Below are positions 13,967 to 25,465 of a stretch of DNA of 64,000 nt, one piece after another (positions within the stretch are counted from its first letter, which is position 1; each line of letters opens with the position of its first letter). Position numbers and translations under genes: made by a program. The notes under the pieces are model-generated. The model was given only the letters and a program-made list of their open reading frames with translations. It ran no database searches and was not told where the DNA came from. Origin of the DNA: Neelides folsomi (Eukaryota; Arthropoda; Collembola; Neelipleona; Neelidae); NCBI GenBank assembly GCA_034687125.1, contig JAQGBZ010000006.1:248001-312000 (forward strand), written 5' to 3'.

Positions 13967-16900
13967 ATGATGGGACGACGTCAAATTGGAATTAAGTGGG
14001 GCGTCTCATTGCCATTTCTCCCACTCTTCATCTTTCTCCCTTCAATCGCCGCACCGGATATTGTTCAAGGTAGATGACATTAAATCTTTAACCCTTTTAT
14101 TTTTAACTCTTTTATTTTTCCCTTCTTCGTTCGCTCCAATGACTCAATACACAAAAGTCACAGAACCATTTAACTATTTTGCCGATGCGATAGACATAGC
14201 GCATAGGCATTAAGCTTAACTTTCTAAATAAAACACCATTTGGGTCCCAATAAGATCCTGAGATCATTGCGTATCTTTGCACATATTTCCCGTATGCGTA
14301 TGTACTTAATATGTACAGGTACAGGTAGGTAAGATACTCGTATTTGAATTATAAAAGTTTTGGGTATGTAACGCATTGTAAGATTGTGTGTTTAGTAAAG
14401 AGAGAAAATACATTTTGTGCATTGCATTGTAAACAAGAATTTCTCATATATTTCTTCATCTTGAACTTGTAGGATTCACATAGTAAACATTGGATGTCTT
14501 GTGATTAATATATAAAATTATAAAATAATGAGATTGTCAATTTCGAAGCTATTAATTCCGATTACGAAATTCCTCCCAGCGCGTATATTAAGCATAAAAA
14601 TGAGAAGGGCCGGCTGTTTGCAAACTCCCAAACTCACAAGTTGAAGTTGGAATGAATCACCTCCTGCTGAGAATTCAAAAATGAGTTCCTCTTCCAATAC
14701 ACGATGAAATTTTATCACTTTTTTTTTCTCTTCCCCCTCAATCAGTCAGATAAGCCATAATGAGGATGCTCCATTCACCTCAGAAACTCTGAATGACTAA
14801 ACTTTGGAAGCTTTGAGTCTTTGAGCTTTTACAAGGAAATGGCTAATGTTAAATGTTGTTGAGCGGACGATGGGAACTTTATTAGGGATGAGAGGGAGAG
14901 GGAAATTAATGAATGCTCGTTTGCCCAATTCGTGTCTCATTAAATGGGTGACGTGAAGTGATGAGGGAGACGCGTTCGGATATTTCTCATATGCTACAAT
15001 GAATTGACATGTCTCATTAAGGAACCTGTGAATTCCCGGAGGCTTGGAAAGGCTCGTACTTCCAGTCCGACAACAATGAAATTATTAAAATTGAAAACAA
15101 TACGATTCATCCTAAAGGAATATGTGTCGACAGTCACAATGACAAGCATTTAATCTACGATGAGTAAGACCAATTTTTTTAATTATTTTATATTACAAGA
15201 CAATTAAATTAACCATGAAATTAATACAATTGTACAATAATCTTTTAATTTAAAAAAAAATTAAAATACTACGATTAACTGTGTATTGTACATTTGATTT
15301 AAGTATCAGTATATTCTATTTAATGATGATTGTATTAAGTAGTAGTGTTTATAAAGATGTTAAATCTTGGGATAATAAGAATACAATTATGTCATTATGA
15401 ATGTAATTAAGGACATAAAAATTTGAGTTGGTATGATTCTGACTATTACCTATGGGAAAGGTGTGGAAGCTGAAATATTGATCATGAATTATGGACGAGA
15501 GGAAGAGTATGGAAATTAGGGTTTACCTTATGTGCTAATGCATAGTGACACCTTTGCGTGTGTGTAGGGAAGACCATTAGTAGGCCAATTACAGCCGGTT
15601 ATGATGAAAATGTAAAAATTGACTCTTCTTCTATGAATATTGATGATGGCTTAACCCCTTGTAAAAAATCTCTCGTTTTATCTCACTTCTACTCAATCTT
15701 ACTCCAATCACTTGATTGAGACGTTGAAGAGGAATGTAAAGAATTAGACATGATAGCATGTTATTATATTATTAAATTGCCTCTTCCGAGTTGGGAAAAT
15801 AAGGGGAGTTTTTTCTTAAAGATGAAATATCAAGATTGAGCGATTTCTTTCCAATTCCCATCTTCTTCATTTATTTGAGAAAGCTGATTCTTCATTTATT
15901 GGAGAAGGCTCCTTCGTGAGATTCATTTTTAATAAGCTTAATATTATCATCTTCTTCAATTTCAATGTTTAACCTTACCATTACATATTTAAAAAATGTA
16001 AGATAAATAATGAATATAAAAACATTCAAGAAATGGAGAACTATAAAAAAAATAACATGTGAAACATGTGAGATAGGAAAGATTGAATATAAAATATAAG
16101 TAAACAACAATAAAGGCAATCTAATGATTTAATACTCAATCATTTTATTAAAATGATTTTTTATTATTGGGGTTGGAATTTGGGTTAATTTTCTTTAAAT
16201 ATATTACAGGCGATTGCATTGCTACCAGTGTTTAGTCATTTACGAAAGTCATATAAACGTTCTCCAGTACAAAGAAAGTAAGTTAAATTATCGCAATTCA
16301 CAACATAACTCTTTGTATTTAACAGTCAGTATCTACTTGTATATTCAAAAATTCTAATTGAATTGAATAGGTTATTGTTTCGAATATAAGAAAATGAGAC
16401 CGAGTCTACAAGAAATATGTGATGAAATTCATGGAGATGCAGAGCTTTTATCATTGTTCAGACTCAACCCAGTATTTGAAAGTTGTCCGCTCAAGTAACT
16501 TTTTACTTTTACTAACTTGTGTATTTTACGAGTATTTAATTATTTTAAACACAATCTGGAAATCCAGTATATCTATTAGTACTTCATTTGGCTAAAGCAA
16601 TTAAATTAAAATATAAAAATATTATTAGTGGAGTTTTTGACTTCACCTACACCCGTAATGGACATGAGTGCAGTAGTCGTCTGTCTCATGTTGAAACATG
16701 CTCAACAAAGTCAAAACTTCTTTTCCAATATGAAGCATGTCCTGATGTTCCTGCATCTGAAAGCAAAAGTGCGTTTGATGTTTTAAAAATTAATATAAAT
16801 ATTTTTTACATTGCAAATTATATTAGATGTAAATTCACTGATATCCGCCAATAATTAACATACAATTACTATAGGTCATTATTACTCCTTAATTTTGTTC

Positions 16901-18350
16901 TAGATGAAGAAATTGAATGCTTTGCAAAATGGAAAGGGGGGAGCCAATGCGATTGGTACTTTATAGCAAGAGTTAGAGAAAGTGGTAAAAAGAGTTCAGA
17001 TCATTCTGAGAATTTGGAAGATACGACAAGATGCTTTTGTTACAAGAAATTCGAAGATTCACACAAATTGGCCATTTCGGGCCGGGCAACTTGTGCGGAA
17101 ATTTCATCTACTCATGATGCACACGAGGCACTCATATTAACTCAAAGTATTATTGCCACTTTAATACACTTTAGCCGTTTTAATTTAGTAATTTAATTAT
17201 AGTTCAGGAAACTTAATTGTATGATTTCATTAAAATTATTCCAATTGGTTCACTTTAATTTGGAATGTTTAGAAAGTGAAGAAATTCCCCAGTGTGACTT
17301 TCCTTCTTGGCTTGAAGGGAAATGGCGAGGAATTGGGTCGGAATCTGACACTCATTTACATCTTTTGGATCCTCATACATTTAAGGTTAAAAATGAGACA
17401 GAAGAAATGGAAATTAAATGTATGAACCGAACTGATCATATTTCCGGTGACAAATCTACCATTATTATGACAAAAATTCATGGATGGTAATTAAGCTAAA
17501 TTAATTATTATTTATTTTCAGATAATTTTCTACTGTTGTTTATTTTACCTATAATGTTTATTGTTTTTAATTTTTTTATATTTAGTGAGAAAAAGTCGAT
17601 TTGTATGATTTTCTACAAACGTTCTAAATGGGTTGTTGAATTTGAAGAATGTTACATTGATGAATTTCCTAATGACGCTTCCAGCTCTCTTATCACAACC
17701 CTAGTCAGTGAGAGTCGGACTGAAGAAGTCGAACCTTGTGTTCTTAACGGTGTCTTCAATGCTTTAAACCCTTGTTTGAATGCAAGCGATGTGAATCTAG
17801 TCTTCTCTTCTGGATGTGATAGTCCAACCACGATTCATTTCAATTTTGATTTATTCTGCAACGAGTTTGAAATTAACTCAAGTAAAGTCGATACAAATAA
17901 ACGTGGTTTAAAGCATTTATAATTAAAGTGCAATTAAATATTGAACATGTTTTATTCAATTACTCTCCCAGGCCTTGACTGCATCGGAAGTTGGACGGAA
18001 AAGGAAAGTGGAACTTTCCTTGTGGCTTCTTCCAAAGGTTACTTTGAGAAAAACGTCTGTTTCCATTTGGATCTTCGTCGGAATCTGTTTGCTTCAAATG
18101 GCGGGTGCGAGCGACGACCCTCTCAAACTTCCCTTCCCTTCTTCTTCAAGAGTAAAACTCTCTTTGGGCTTTTACGAGCTCTAAAAGAATCAATTAACTT
18201 GAATCACGACCTAATCGAAATTTAATTACAGGCGACTGCAGCGAAACCTCCGTTGAGAGCTTCACTTCCACTTCAGGAGAAATAAAGGGACCCTTTCACT
18301 ACTTTTCCCTTTTTATGCTTCTCCTCAGTTTCTTCACATCACTCCTTTGA
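13967..18350 (+). CDS. Gene B: divergent paralogue of gene A, DUF7042-7045 family, hydrophobic C-terminus
   Basis: Coding exons: 13967-14069, 15022-15163, 16210-16277, 16371-16494, 16629-16768, 16904-17146, 17273-17486, 17586-17881, 17972-18151 and 18232-18350. Total 1629 nt, 542 aa plus TGA. Exon count and all nine intron phases (1,2,1,2,1,1,2,1,1) equal those of gene A. The signal peptide (about 1-30) has core LPFLPLFIFLPSIAAP. Module 1 keeps CEFPEAWKGSYFQS and the CxxC (HCYQCLVI). Module 2 keeps FDFTYTRNGHEC and LLFQYEACPDV. Module 3 (FAKWKGGSQCDWYFIA) is much altered. Exon 9 keeps C-I-GSW and FLVASS. The C-terminus is a hydrophobic tail (FSLFMLLLSFFTSLL) after a Ser/Thr/Gly stretch, fitting a GPI signal. 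Sequons are more numerous than in A (for example ENNT, KNET, MNRT, LNAS). Two in-frame ATGs are adjacent at 13967 and 13970; the first was taken. There are no internal stops, so it appears functional but faster evolving. Function unknown. Confidence 0.86.
14070..16209 (+). other. Introns 1 and 2 of gene B (exon 15022-15163 between them)
   Basis: Two introns of about 0.95 and 1.05 kb flank the exon encoding the first half of module 1. A TAC/GTA-rich stretch lies at about 14280-14345. Open frames here have no recognisable similarity, and I see no nested gene. Confidence 0.6.
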
Positions 18351-18617
18351 TCTACTTATTTATTAACCTTCTAAATATCTATTTATGATGTATCAGTAAT
18401 ATTAATGATAATATTATTAATTACCCAAGTACAATATGTTCGATGTTCATCAAATCTAATTAAATCCCTGTTGACAATGTTATTTTCATATGATCAAATT
18501 AAAATGCTCTCTGTATTTTATGTTAGAAATTTTGAAATTGTTATTAAATTAAGAAAATATGTAAGAATACAAACTAATAATAAGTTAAAGAATATTGATT
18601 ACAAATATTTTTATGAA

Positions 18618-18623
18618 TTTATT
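18618..18623 (-). terminator. Candidate poly(A) signal of gene D (minus strand)
   Basis: TTTATT on the plus strand reads AATAAA on the minus strand, about 360 nt beyond gene D's stop. Another candidate is at 18359-18364. Use of either would make D's 3' UTR overlap B's. This is weak evidence in AT-rich DNA. Confidence 0.3.
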
Positions 18624-18666
18624 AAATGCTTTAAATGTTCTTGAACACTTTGTAATGAACTGATCA

Positions 18667-18672
18667 AATAAA
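18667..18672 (+). terminator. Candidate poly(A) signal of gene B
   Basis: AATAAA lies 317 nt after gene B's stop. If used, the 3' UTR would run to within roughly 300 nt of the convergent gene D's stop. Confidence 0.4.
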
Positions 18673-18979
18673 CAACCTGTACAAATTCTAATATTAGGAA
18701 AGTAAATAAAGTTAAATTAATTGGGATCTAAAATCATAATGAAATTAAAGTCTTAAACTTATTTAAAACATTATTTGAACAAACAACATAAGCATTTTGC
18801 TATATTGATATTAATTTTAGGATATTTTGAATACAATTAAGTAATAATAGTTTATATTATAAAATACATATTAATGTATGTATTTACATAGGTAGTAGAA
18901 TATTTTGTGATTGAGTGCTTTGCTTTCAAGGGCTCCTTGTGGGAAAGCATCATTGTAATGTTAATAACATTTAAAAAGG

Positions 18980-21767
18980 TCACGGAAGTGGGGAATTGAT
19001 CTCACTGTTCACAATTCCACCGTAGATTCCATGGGTCGTTTCAGGCTCCGGTGTTGATAGGAGGGGCTCGTATTCATTCTGCTTCTTCAATTTCTTTTTT
19101 ACAATGAAGGTTATGAGGAAGCCGGTCTGGAAAATGCGAAAACATGAGTTGAAACGCCATTAAAAAACCATTAACCTCCTTTGAACATGGCCATTTTTAC
19201 AAGTTTCATTTTGGGTCTAATCGCCTAATATGATTGCGATCGTAAAAAGGAACACAATTTGAGGAAAATGTAAAAATGTTGTATCTTTGATACAACTTGT
19301 TTGTTGTTGTGCAAATTGAATTGAATTCACTTACGACAATGAGCTGAGCACCGATGACAAAAAGTGTCCCGTTTCTGAACCCAACATTGTCGTAGAGAAA
19401 TCCGCCTATGGAAGGACCGACGAAGGCTCCAATGGCAAACATTGATTTCCATATTCCAGAAATCAACCCGTAAGTTTCAACTGAGTCAGGAGATCCATTT
19501 GATCTTTATAAAGAAAAACGATTTAAAATCTTGAAATTTTATCGAAAAATATTTTCATTACTGATTGTCAAATAGAAAATTTGTTAACTTTTATTTATAA
19601 TAACTTTTATTATTTATTTAAAAGATTTATTTAATAATTTTAAACAGATCTTTAATTTTTCTTTTTCTTTAATAATTAAAATTACATTGCACCACGAAGA
19701 GCTGCGACAAATGCTGAAGGAAGAATCGCACCAATCCCAAGCCCTTGCAAAAATAGTCCTGTACATGTCAGCCAAATCATTCTGTTTGAATAATTTCAAA
19801 AAAGATATACTTTAATTATACAAATGTAAAAATTGTTTAATTTCATAAAATTATCTTATCATAAGGAAAATCATTACGTGTCGATCGGGATAAATGGCAC
19901 AGGTCCAATGAGGCAAAAACCGCAAATGACAGTCAAAAGTCCAAACAGTGTGACTAATAAAGGCTCTTTTAATCTGTCAACGATTCTACCCCAAACAGGC
20001 GCCGACATTGCATAAGTCCCACCGTTTACAATGAAAATTAATCCCGTCATGAATGGTGACAAATTAAACTGAAAATATCAATTTCGAATAAAATTATTTA
20101 ATTATTCTACATTTAAAATTTTAAATAACAAAAATCTTGAGAGCACAAACTACCTATTACATATTTATAATCAGCAATACTTAATTTAAAAATATAATTC
20201 AAATATTTATAATGGAATCATCCTTACTCTGCGTATATGAGGTTCAAGAATAGCTGAAACGAATCCAATGGACAATGTCCCGGCAGTTATCGTAAACCCG
20301 GCAATGAGAACTTGGGGAACTTTTAGCACAGAAAAAATTCCAAATCCCGTTTCCGCGTTAGCTTCTTCATTTGGATTCCCTTTGGGCATCACAGCCATGA
20401 CAAAGATCCCCGAAAGGAACAACAGCCCTCCCATAAGAGCAAATGGGAAAGTATAGCCCCCAGCCTTGAATAAAATATTGGAAAATATAAAATTATACCA
20501 GGAATGTTTTATAAGACCATTTGATATAAAATACTTTTTTAACTTTCTCATAAAAAAAATTCTTTACTTCATAAAGAGCTCCACCGAGCGTTGGGCCGGC
20601 GATGAGTCCAAGTCCAAAAAACGTCTCAAGGAAAGCCTATAAAAGGAAAAGTATTAAAGAAGAAATCAAAAATGGTCAAGTTGACGTTGATCCTTTATAA
20701 ATTCAAAGGAGCTTTTTCTCTCTAAATCACAATCTCCGTTTATTAAGCTGTTAATGGAAGAGTTATAGTTGAGTGCCGACATTCAATACGACAAGTCTAT
20801 TACTTAAATATAAAAGAACTCACGAAAGTGGTAGCGACGGAGTTGGGAAATTCCATTGCAATGATTGTGAAGGAAGACGTTGAACACGCAGAGGCTCCCA
20901 AAGACTCAACGATCCGTATGAAGAAGGAAAGGATGAGAAATGTGGACTTATCCTCAATTCGGTCCAAGAAACTGAAATGTTTTTGACAAAATACATTTTC
21001 CTTACTATTTTATCTCACCCGACCAAATGGCCTTTCCGTTCAAAGGTAAAAATTAATTATATTGATCCAAAACTATATTTTAAAATAGAAAATAGTGGAA
21101 TATATTTTATTTATTTTAGATCTATCCGACGTATAAATATTAAGTATATCCAGCATATAGCAGATCTATCTAATCTATTTAATAAGCCTTATAAGTATTC
21201 TTACATACGATTATAATATTAATAAAATATAATCATAATAACAATTATAACAATTAATTATTAGAATTTAATTTCCAATTTATTTACCCAAAAGCTATTG
21301 AAGAAGTCCCAGCAGTGAAAATTCCAATTTTGAAAAGTAATTTAGGTCCAATTTGATACATCTAAAAATTATCTTTAATTGAAGTGAAATCCATATTTTT
21401 TTGCTTAGGTTAGGTTTAATCATGAAAAGTGTCCTTTTACGTATTTTCCGTATAATGGCGAAACGATGAAAGCCGTGAGCTCAAAGATCCCAAAGATGAG
21501 CCCATATTCAGTCGCCGTGGCTCCTTTCTTTTCCGCCTAAAGAAAAGCTTTAGAGGGGTTTTGTTCGACATGGGGTGATTAACGAGGGATTAGTACCTCA
21601 TTAGGAAAGAAGGGAGCTTGCAGGGAAAAGGTGACGGCGGAGAAAAAATCCGCAAGGCCGAAAACAACAATGAGCAAACCTTGCCGTTTGCTCAGACCGA
21701 AAAATCCAACTTCTTTCCCTCGCGACGCGCTCTTCTCGAAACTCGTAAACAAACCAACTTCCTCCAT
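18980..21767 (-). CDS. Gene D: MFS-type transporter, SLC18B1-like
   Basis: Exons in transcription order: 21767-21597, 21536-21441, 21361-21288, 20971-20824, 20636-20568, 20464-20228, 20068-19878, 19781-19686, 19503-19335 and 19126-18980. Total 1398 nt, 465 aa plus TGA; all junctions are GT-AG and in frame. The length and roughly 12 hydrophobic segments fit the major facilitator superfamily. TM1 (about 30-52) reads FGLADFFSAVTFSLQAPFFP. Residues 58-89 begin AEKKGATATEYGLIFG. TM5 carries the antiporter-type motif GLGLIAGPTLGG (about 171-182). The segment LEPHIRRFNLSPFMTGLIF (about 258-276) spans an exon junction and continues into a motif-A-like loop, GRIVDRLKEP. The second half repeats a GPxxGG motif (FAIGAFVGPSIGG). 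The C-terminal tail is cytosolic-like, with KKKLKKQ and EYEPLL. Vertebrate SLC18B1 is reported as a vesicular polyamine transporter; that substrate is only an inference here. It is convergent with gene B, with 629 nt between stops. It could be another SLC18-related MFS member. Confidence 0.9.
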
Positions 21768-22754
21768 TACGCTAATTATTTCGAGCTTCTTGGTGAAGGT
21801 AAAATAACAAGGAGAGATCTTTTATTAAACAAATGGAACTTGGGTTTTAATAAGACCAATGATTTGATTCGTTGGGGGGAATTCAGGTGAGGGTTTTTAG
21901 TAGACAATTCCTAAATTCACAATTTATTAAAAATGTATCCAAGAATAATCGATTTGAACTAGTTGTTGTACTTTTTCTCTTCATTGTCACTCACTGACAA
22001 ATAATAAGAATTCACCATCCATTAAACTTACTATTTGGCAATTAAATTTGAACACAGCACGGTAATAAATTAACACATTTATTGTCGACAAGGATAAGCT
22101 CCTGATATGTAACTATTAAGTTGTAATTAATTGATATAAGGTGGTGAACGTTATTAACTCTATTTCTTAGTAGTTCATTAACCAACCTATAAATCTATAA
22201 ATTTTATAGTGTGTAAATTTAATTTACCACTTTAATAATAATAAAAATATCAGGTGTCCTTATACAACTTTATGCCCTCAATAAAGTTCCATTAAATTCC
22301 ACACCTGTTAACAGACTTATAATATGATAAATATTTATAATTTTACAAATATTTATTTTCGGGATCATGAAATTGTAATAAAGGAAGATCTTATACGAGT
22401 AGTATACACCACTTATTTATAATTCCGAATTCTATTAAAACAAATGAATCGCAATTTTAATTTAATAGAATATATTTTATAAAACGGCCGACTTAATAAT
22501 GACACGTTTGTTTTTCAATTTAATGTCTTATAACTTTAATCTCTAAATTGTAGAAGTCGTCTGCAACCAAAGTTGTGTAACACGTAGTTAAAAACTTTTA
22601 AACTTTCCTTCACGGAGTCCATTAACTTTTCGTTATTTCTGTCCGGGAGAAGGAATAACTTCGCGACCAACTTCCTTCATCACAATCGTAGAAGAAACTT
22701 CTAATTTTGATAAGATTAACTCTCCCAACACAAACCCCCAACAATGAGTATATG

Positions 22755-22774
22755 TATATATATATATATATATA
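22755..22774. repeat. (TA)10 microsatellite
   Basis: Ten uninterrupted TA dinucleotides, about 1 kb upstream of gene D's start codon. Simple sequence repeat. Confidence 0.9.
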
Positions 22775-25453
22775 CGGTTAATCCAAATGTAATTGTACAA
22801 ACTAATATAATAATTTCCTTCACTGGAACTGGGGACTTAAAACACCAGCAACGATATTTACTTTTCTTTTAATAGGTTTCAACGTGGTTGAGTAATGAAC
22901 TCTTCATGAATCAGCAATAAATTGAATGGAAAGATTCTTATAATCTTATTCACACTGGAATGATATGCAGTGACTTTTAGGATAATTGAGATAAGTTGTA
23001 TAGATAATCCCAATAATTGTAGTAAGTGATTGAATAAAGATATATATTCTATTACTGTTCAATACACTATTCAAGTTTGGAATGAATCAAACCTTGATTT
23101 GCTCCACGATAAATAATATTTACACAACATCCCAGTAATGAAGATGGGAAGAGAAAATTACACGACCTTTGTTTTCATTCTCTCCTCTCGATAATGGGGA
23201 TAAGTCGGAGGGAGTCACACAGAGATTCAATTCATTTTGGTCCAAGATCTTTAAGGGATTCTTGATTTTCCAGTTCATCGAAAGGCTGTTGATCTCCCCC
23301 TGGAAAAATTCTAGATGGACCTTGAGATCACCACGGACTCGTCTCCTGCTCACATTTAAACAATGAGGAAGAGTCCAGTTCGAAATAGCGCCTATGTGAC
23401 GACGGTGACAAAAACTCCAGCTACTACTAACCTGTATGTTAATTTCTTTAAGGAAGGTCAAACAGCATAGAGCTTAACCACTCGCTTATCTTGATTACTT
23501 ATTGTCAATCTAATTATCTAATAAGTATAATGCTTGGTTCTCATAATACATTATTTATACTATGCGTACTCTACTCTGTAATATACAGATAAAAGTAAAT
23601 TGGGTATTAAGAGTATAAAGAGTATTGACTGTATTGAAATATTTACCTAGTGCATTTCTTTATTCTATCTTACAAATTGTTGGTTTGTAGTTTGAACCAA
23701 CATTATTAACAAATACATAGTATGAGTACGAGATTGTTCAAGCTATTTAGTTTGACTTTCGTATTTAATCGTCTAAATTGTAAATAAATATAAACTTATT
23801 TTGCTCGAGTTAATACAAAATATTGGTATATGTTGTAAGTTGTAATAAACATAGAAAAAAGTCTCCGTTTCAAAACATAATGTTGGATTATGCCTATAAT
23901 TTAACGTAACTTTATATAAAATAAGTTAATAAACATATTCTATGAATTTATCTTATAAAGCATATTTCCTCTAATGTAATGTGGCATAAATCTCAAAGGA
24001 TCGGTAACAAATATGAAGGTTCAAAGTCTATTGGCAATACGCACGTTAATAAAGACAATAATTATACTAATATTCGTTTGTATCAGTAGCGTTTTAAGAA
24101 AATGATGGAGAATAATTGGGAATATTATTCAAGAACAAATAATCGATTTAGGATTAGATTTTAATACAATTGATTTTTATATTGAATGTAGTTTTAATTT
24201 CACCTGTACAATTTTTTTTATTTAAAAAATGCTTTCTTGAAAATCTTAAAAATTTTGTATTCTATTTTTAATAAGTAAATATCTATGCGGGGATCAGACA
24301 TCAATTATATTTTTTAAACAACATATTTAATTATTGATTATTAAAAATAAATTTAATTGTCTTTTAGTACATTGGAATATAAACAATTGCAAATTTTTCT
24401 TTTTATCAAAGTACTGAAAGATCAGATGTACAATGGTAGTTTTAATTTGTTCCGAGTGCTCCTTTCTTTTTTAATATCTCTTAAATGAATGTTTTATGGA
24501 CTTTTAATATAAAAGAGCTGAAGACAAGGCGAAGTTTCATTTAAGTGCGAGTAAAAGCTGAAGCTAATGGAAGGCTGATGGAGAAAGGGAGAAAAGAATA
24601 AAAGCGTATAAAAATGAAGGGAGATTTTTACGAGGGAGTCTATGGGATGCATTATGCATGGGAGAGAGTTAAGGTACGGGTTTTGCCTTCATCCCAAGGT
24701 GTGAGATTCCTTTCATGTAAATGAGCTATTCGAGAGGGTGTATAATAGCAGTCTTATGGAAATCCGACACTTTTCACCTCCAATCCTTCCCTCCCTCACA
24801 CTCCCCGGTATTTTATAATGTCTCGGACGGAGTCGGGAGTTGGAAATATGCGAACTTTACGAACCCCAAATTGATTTTCTCTCTTGACACAAGCGGAAGC
24901 CAAAGTTCAATTCTGAATAGAAATGAGAAGGGGGATGAAAAGTTTTGAACTCCAATACAAGTTGATACAGAGCTCATCTCTCCCTCTCGATATCATCCAT
25001 ACTATCAAAAGCTCTGTCAAGAAATCCTCAAACAGATGAACTTTGGAATACGAATCACGGGATTTTTCCTTAAGCACTATAGCTCAACTATAGCTAATCG
25101 AATAAGTAAAATAAGTAAGCATATTACGTTCGTTATACTGTACTTAATGTTAATAGAAGAAAGCACAAAGAATAGTAATAAGTATACCTACACTATGAAC
25201 ATAGAGATGTACATAAGATAGCACTTGTACAATGTAACATATAGTGTCTCTATTATTCTCTATACTTATGGAAGGCGATTTTATAAGAGTTTTTGATATT
25301 GTTGCATGAGAATATTATGAAGGCTTGTGAAAGCTCCTATGAGTTCCTATGTATTTTATCCGAAAGGGAAGTGTGAGAGAAAGTAATGTAAAGTTGAAAG
25401 AGGGGAGAAAAATGTTCGCATTGAAATCCATTAAGAGAAATCCTTCCCACATT

Positions 25454-25465
25454 ACACACACACAC
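25454..25465. repeat. (AC)6 microsatellite
   Basis: Short AC dinucleotide run in gene-free DNA. Confidence 0.75.

Noticed and set aside
23120-23461. Possible upstream exon of gene D on the minus strand
   Set aside because: Gene D's first exon already begins with a plausible MFS N-terminus. This frame has no similarity to SLC18-type N-termini and no donor that joins in frame by evidence.
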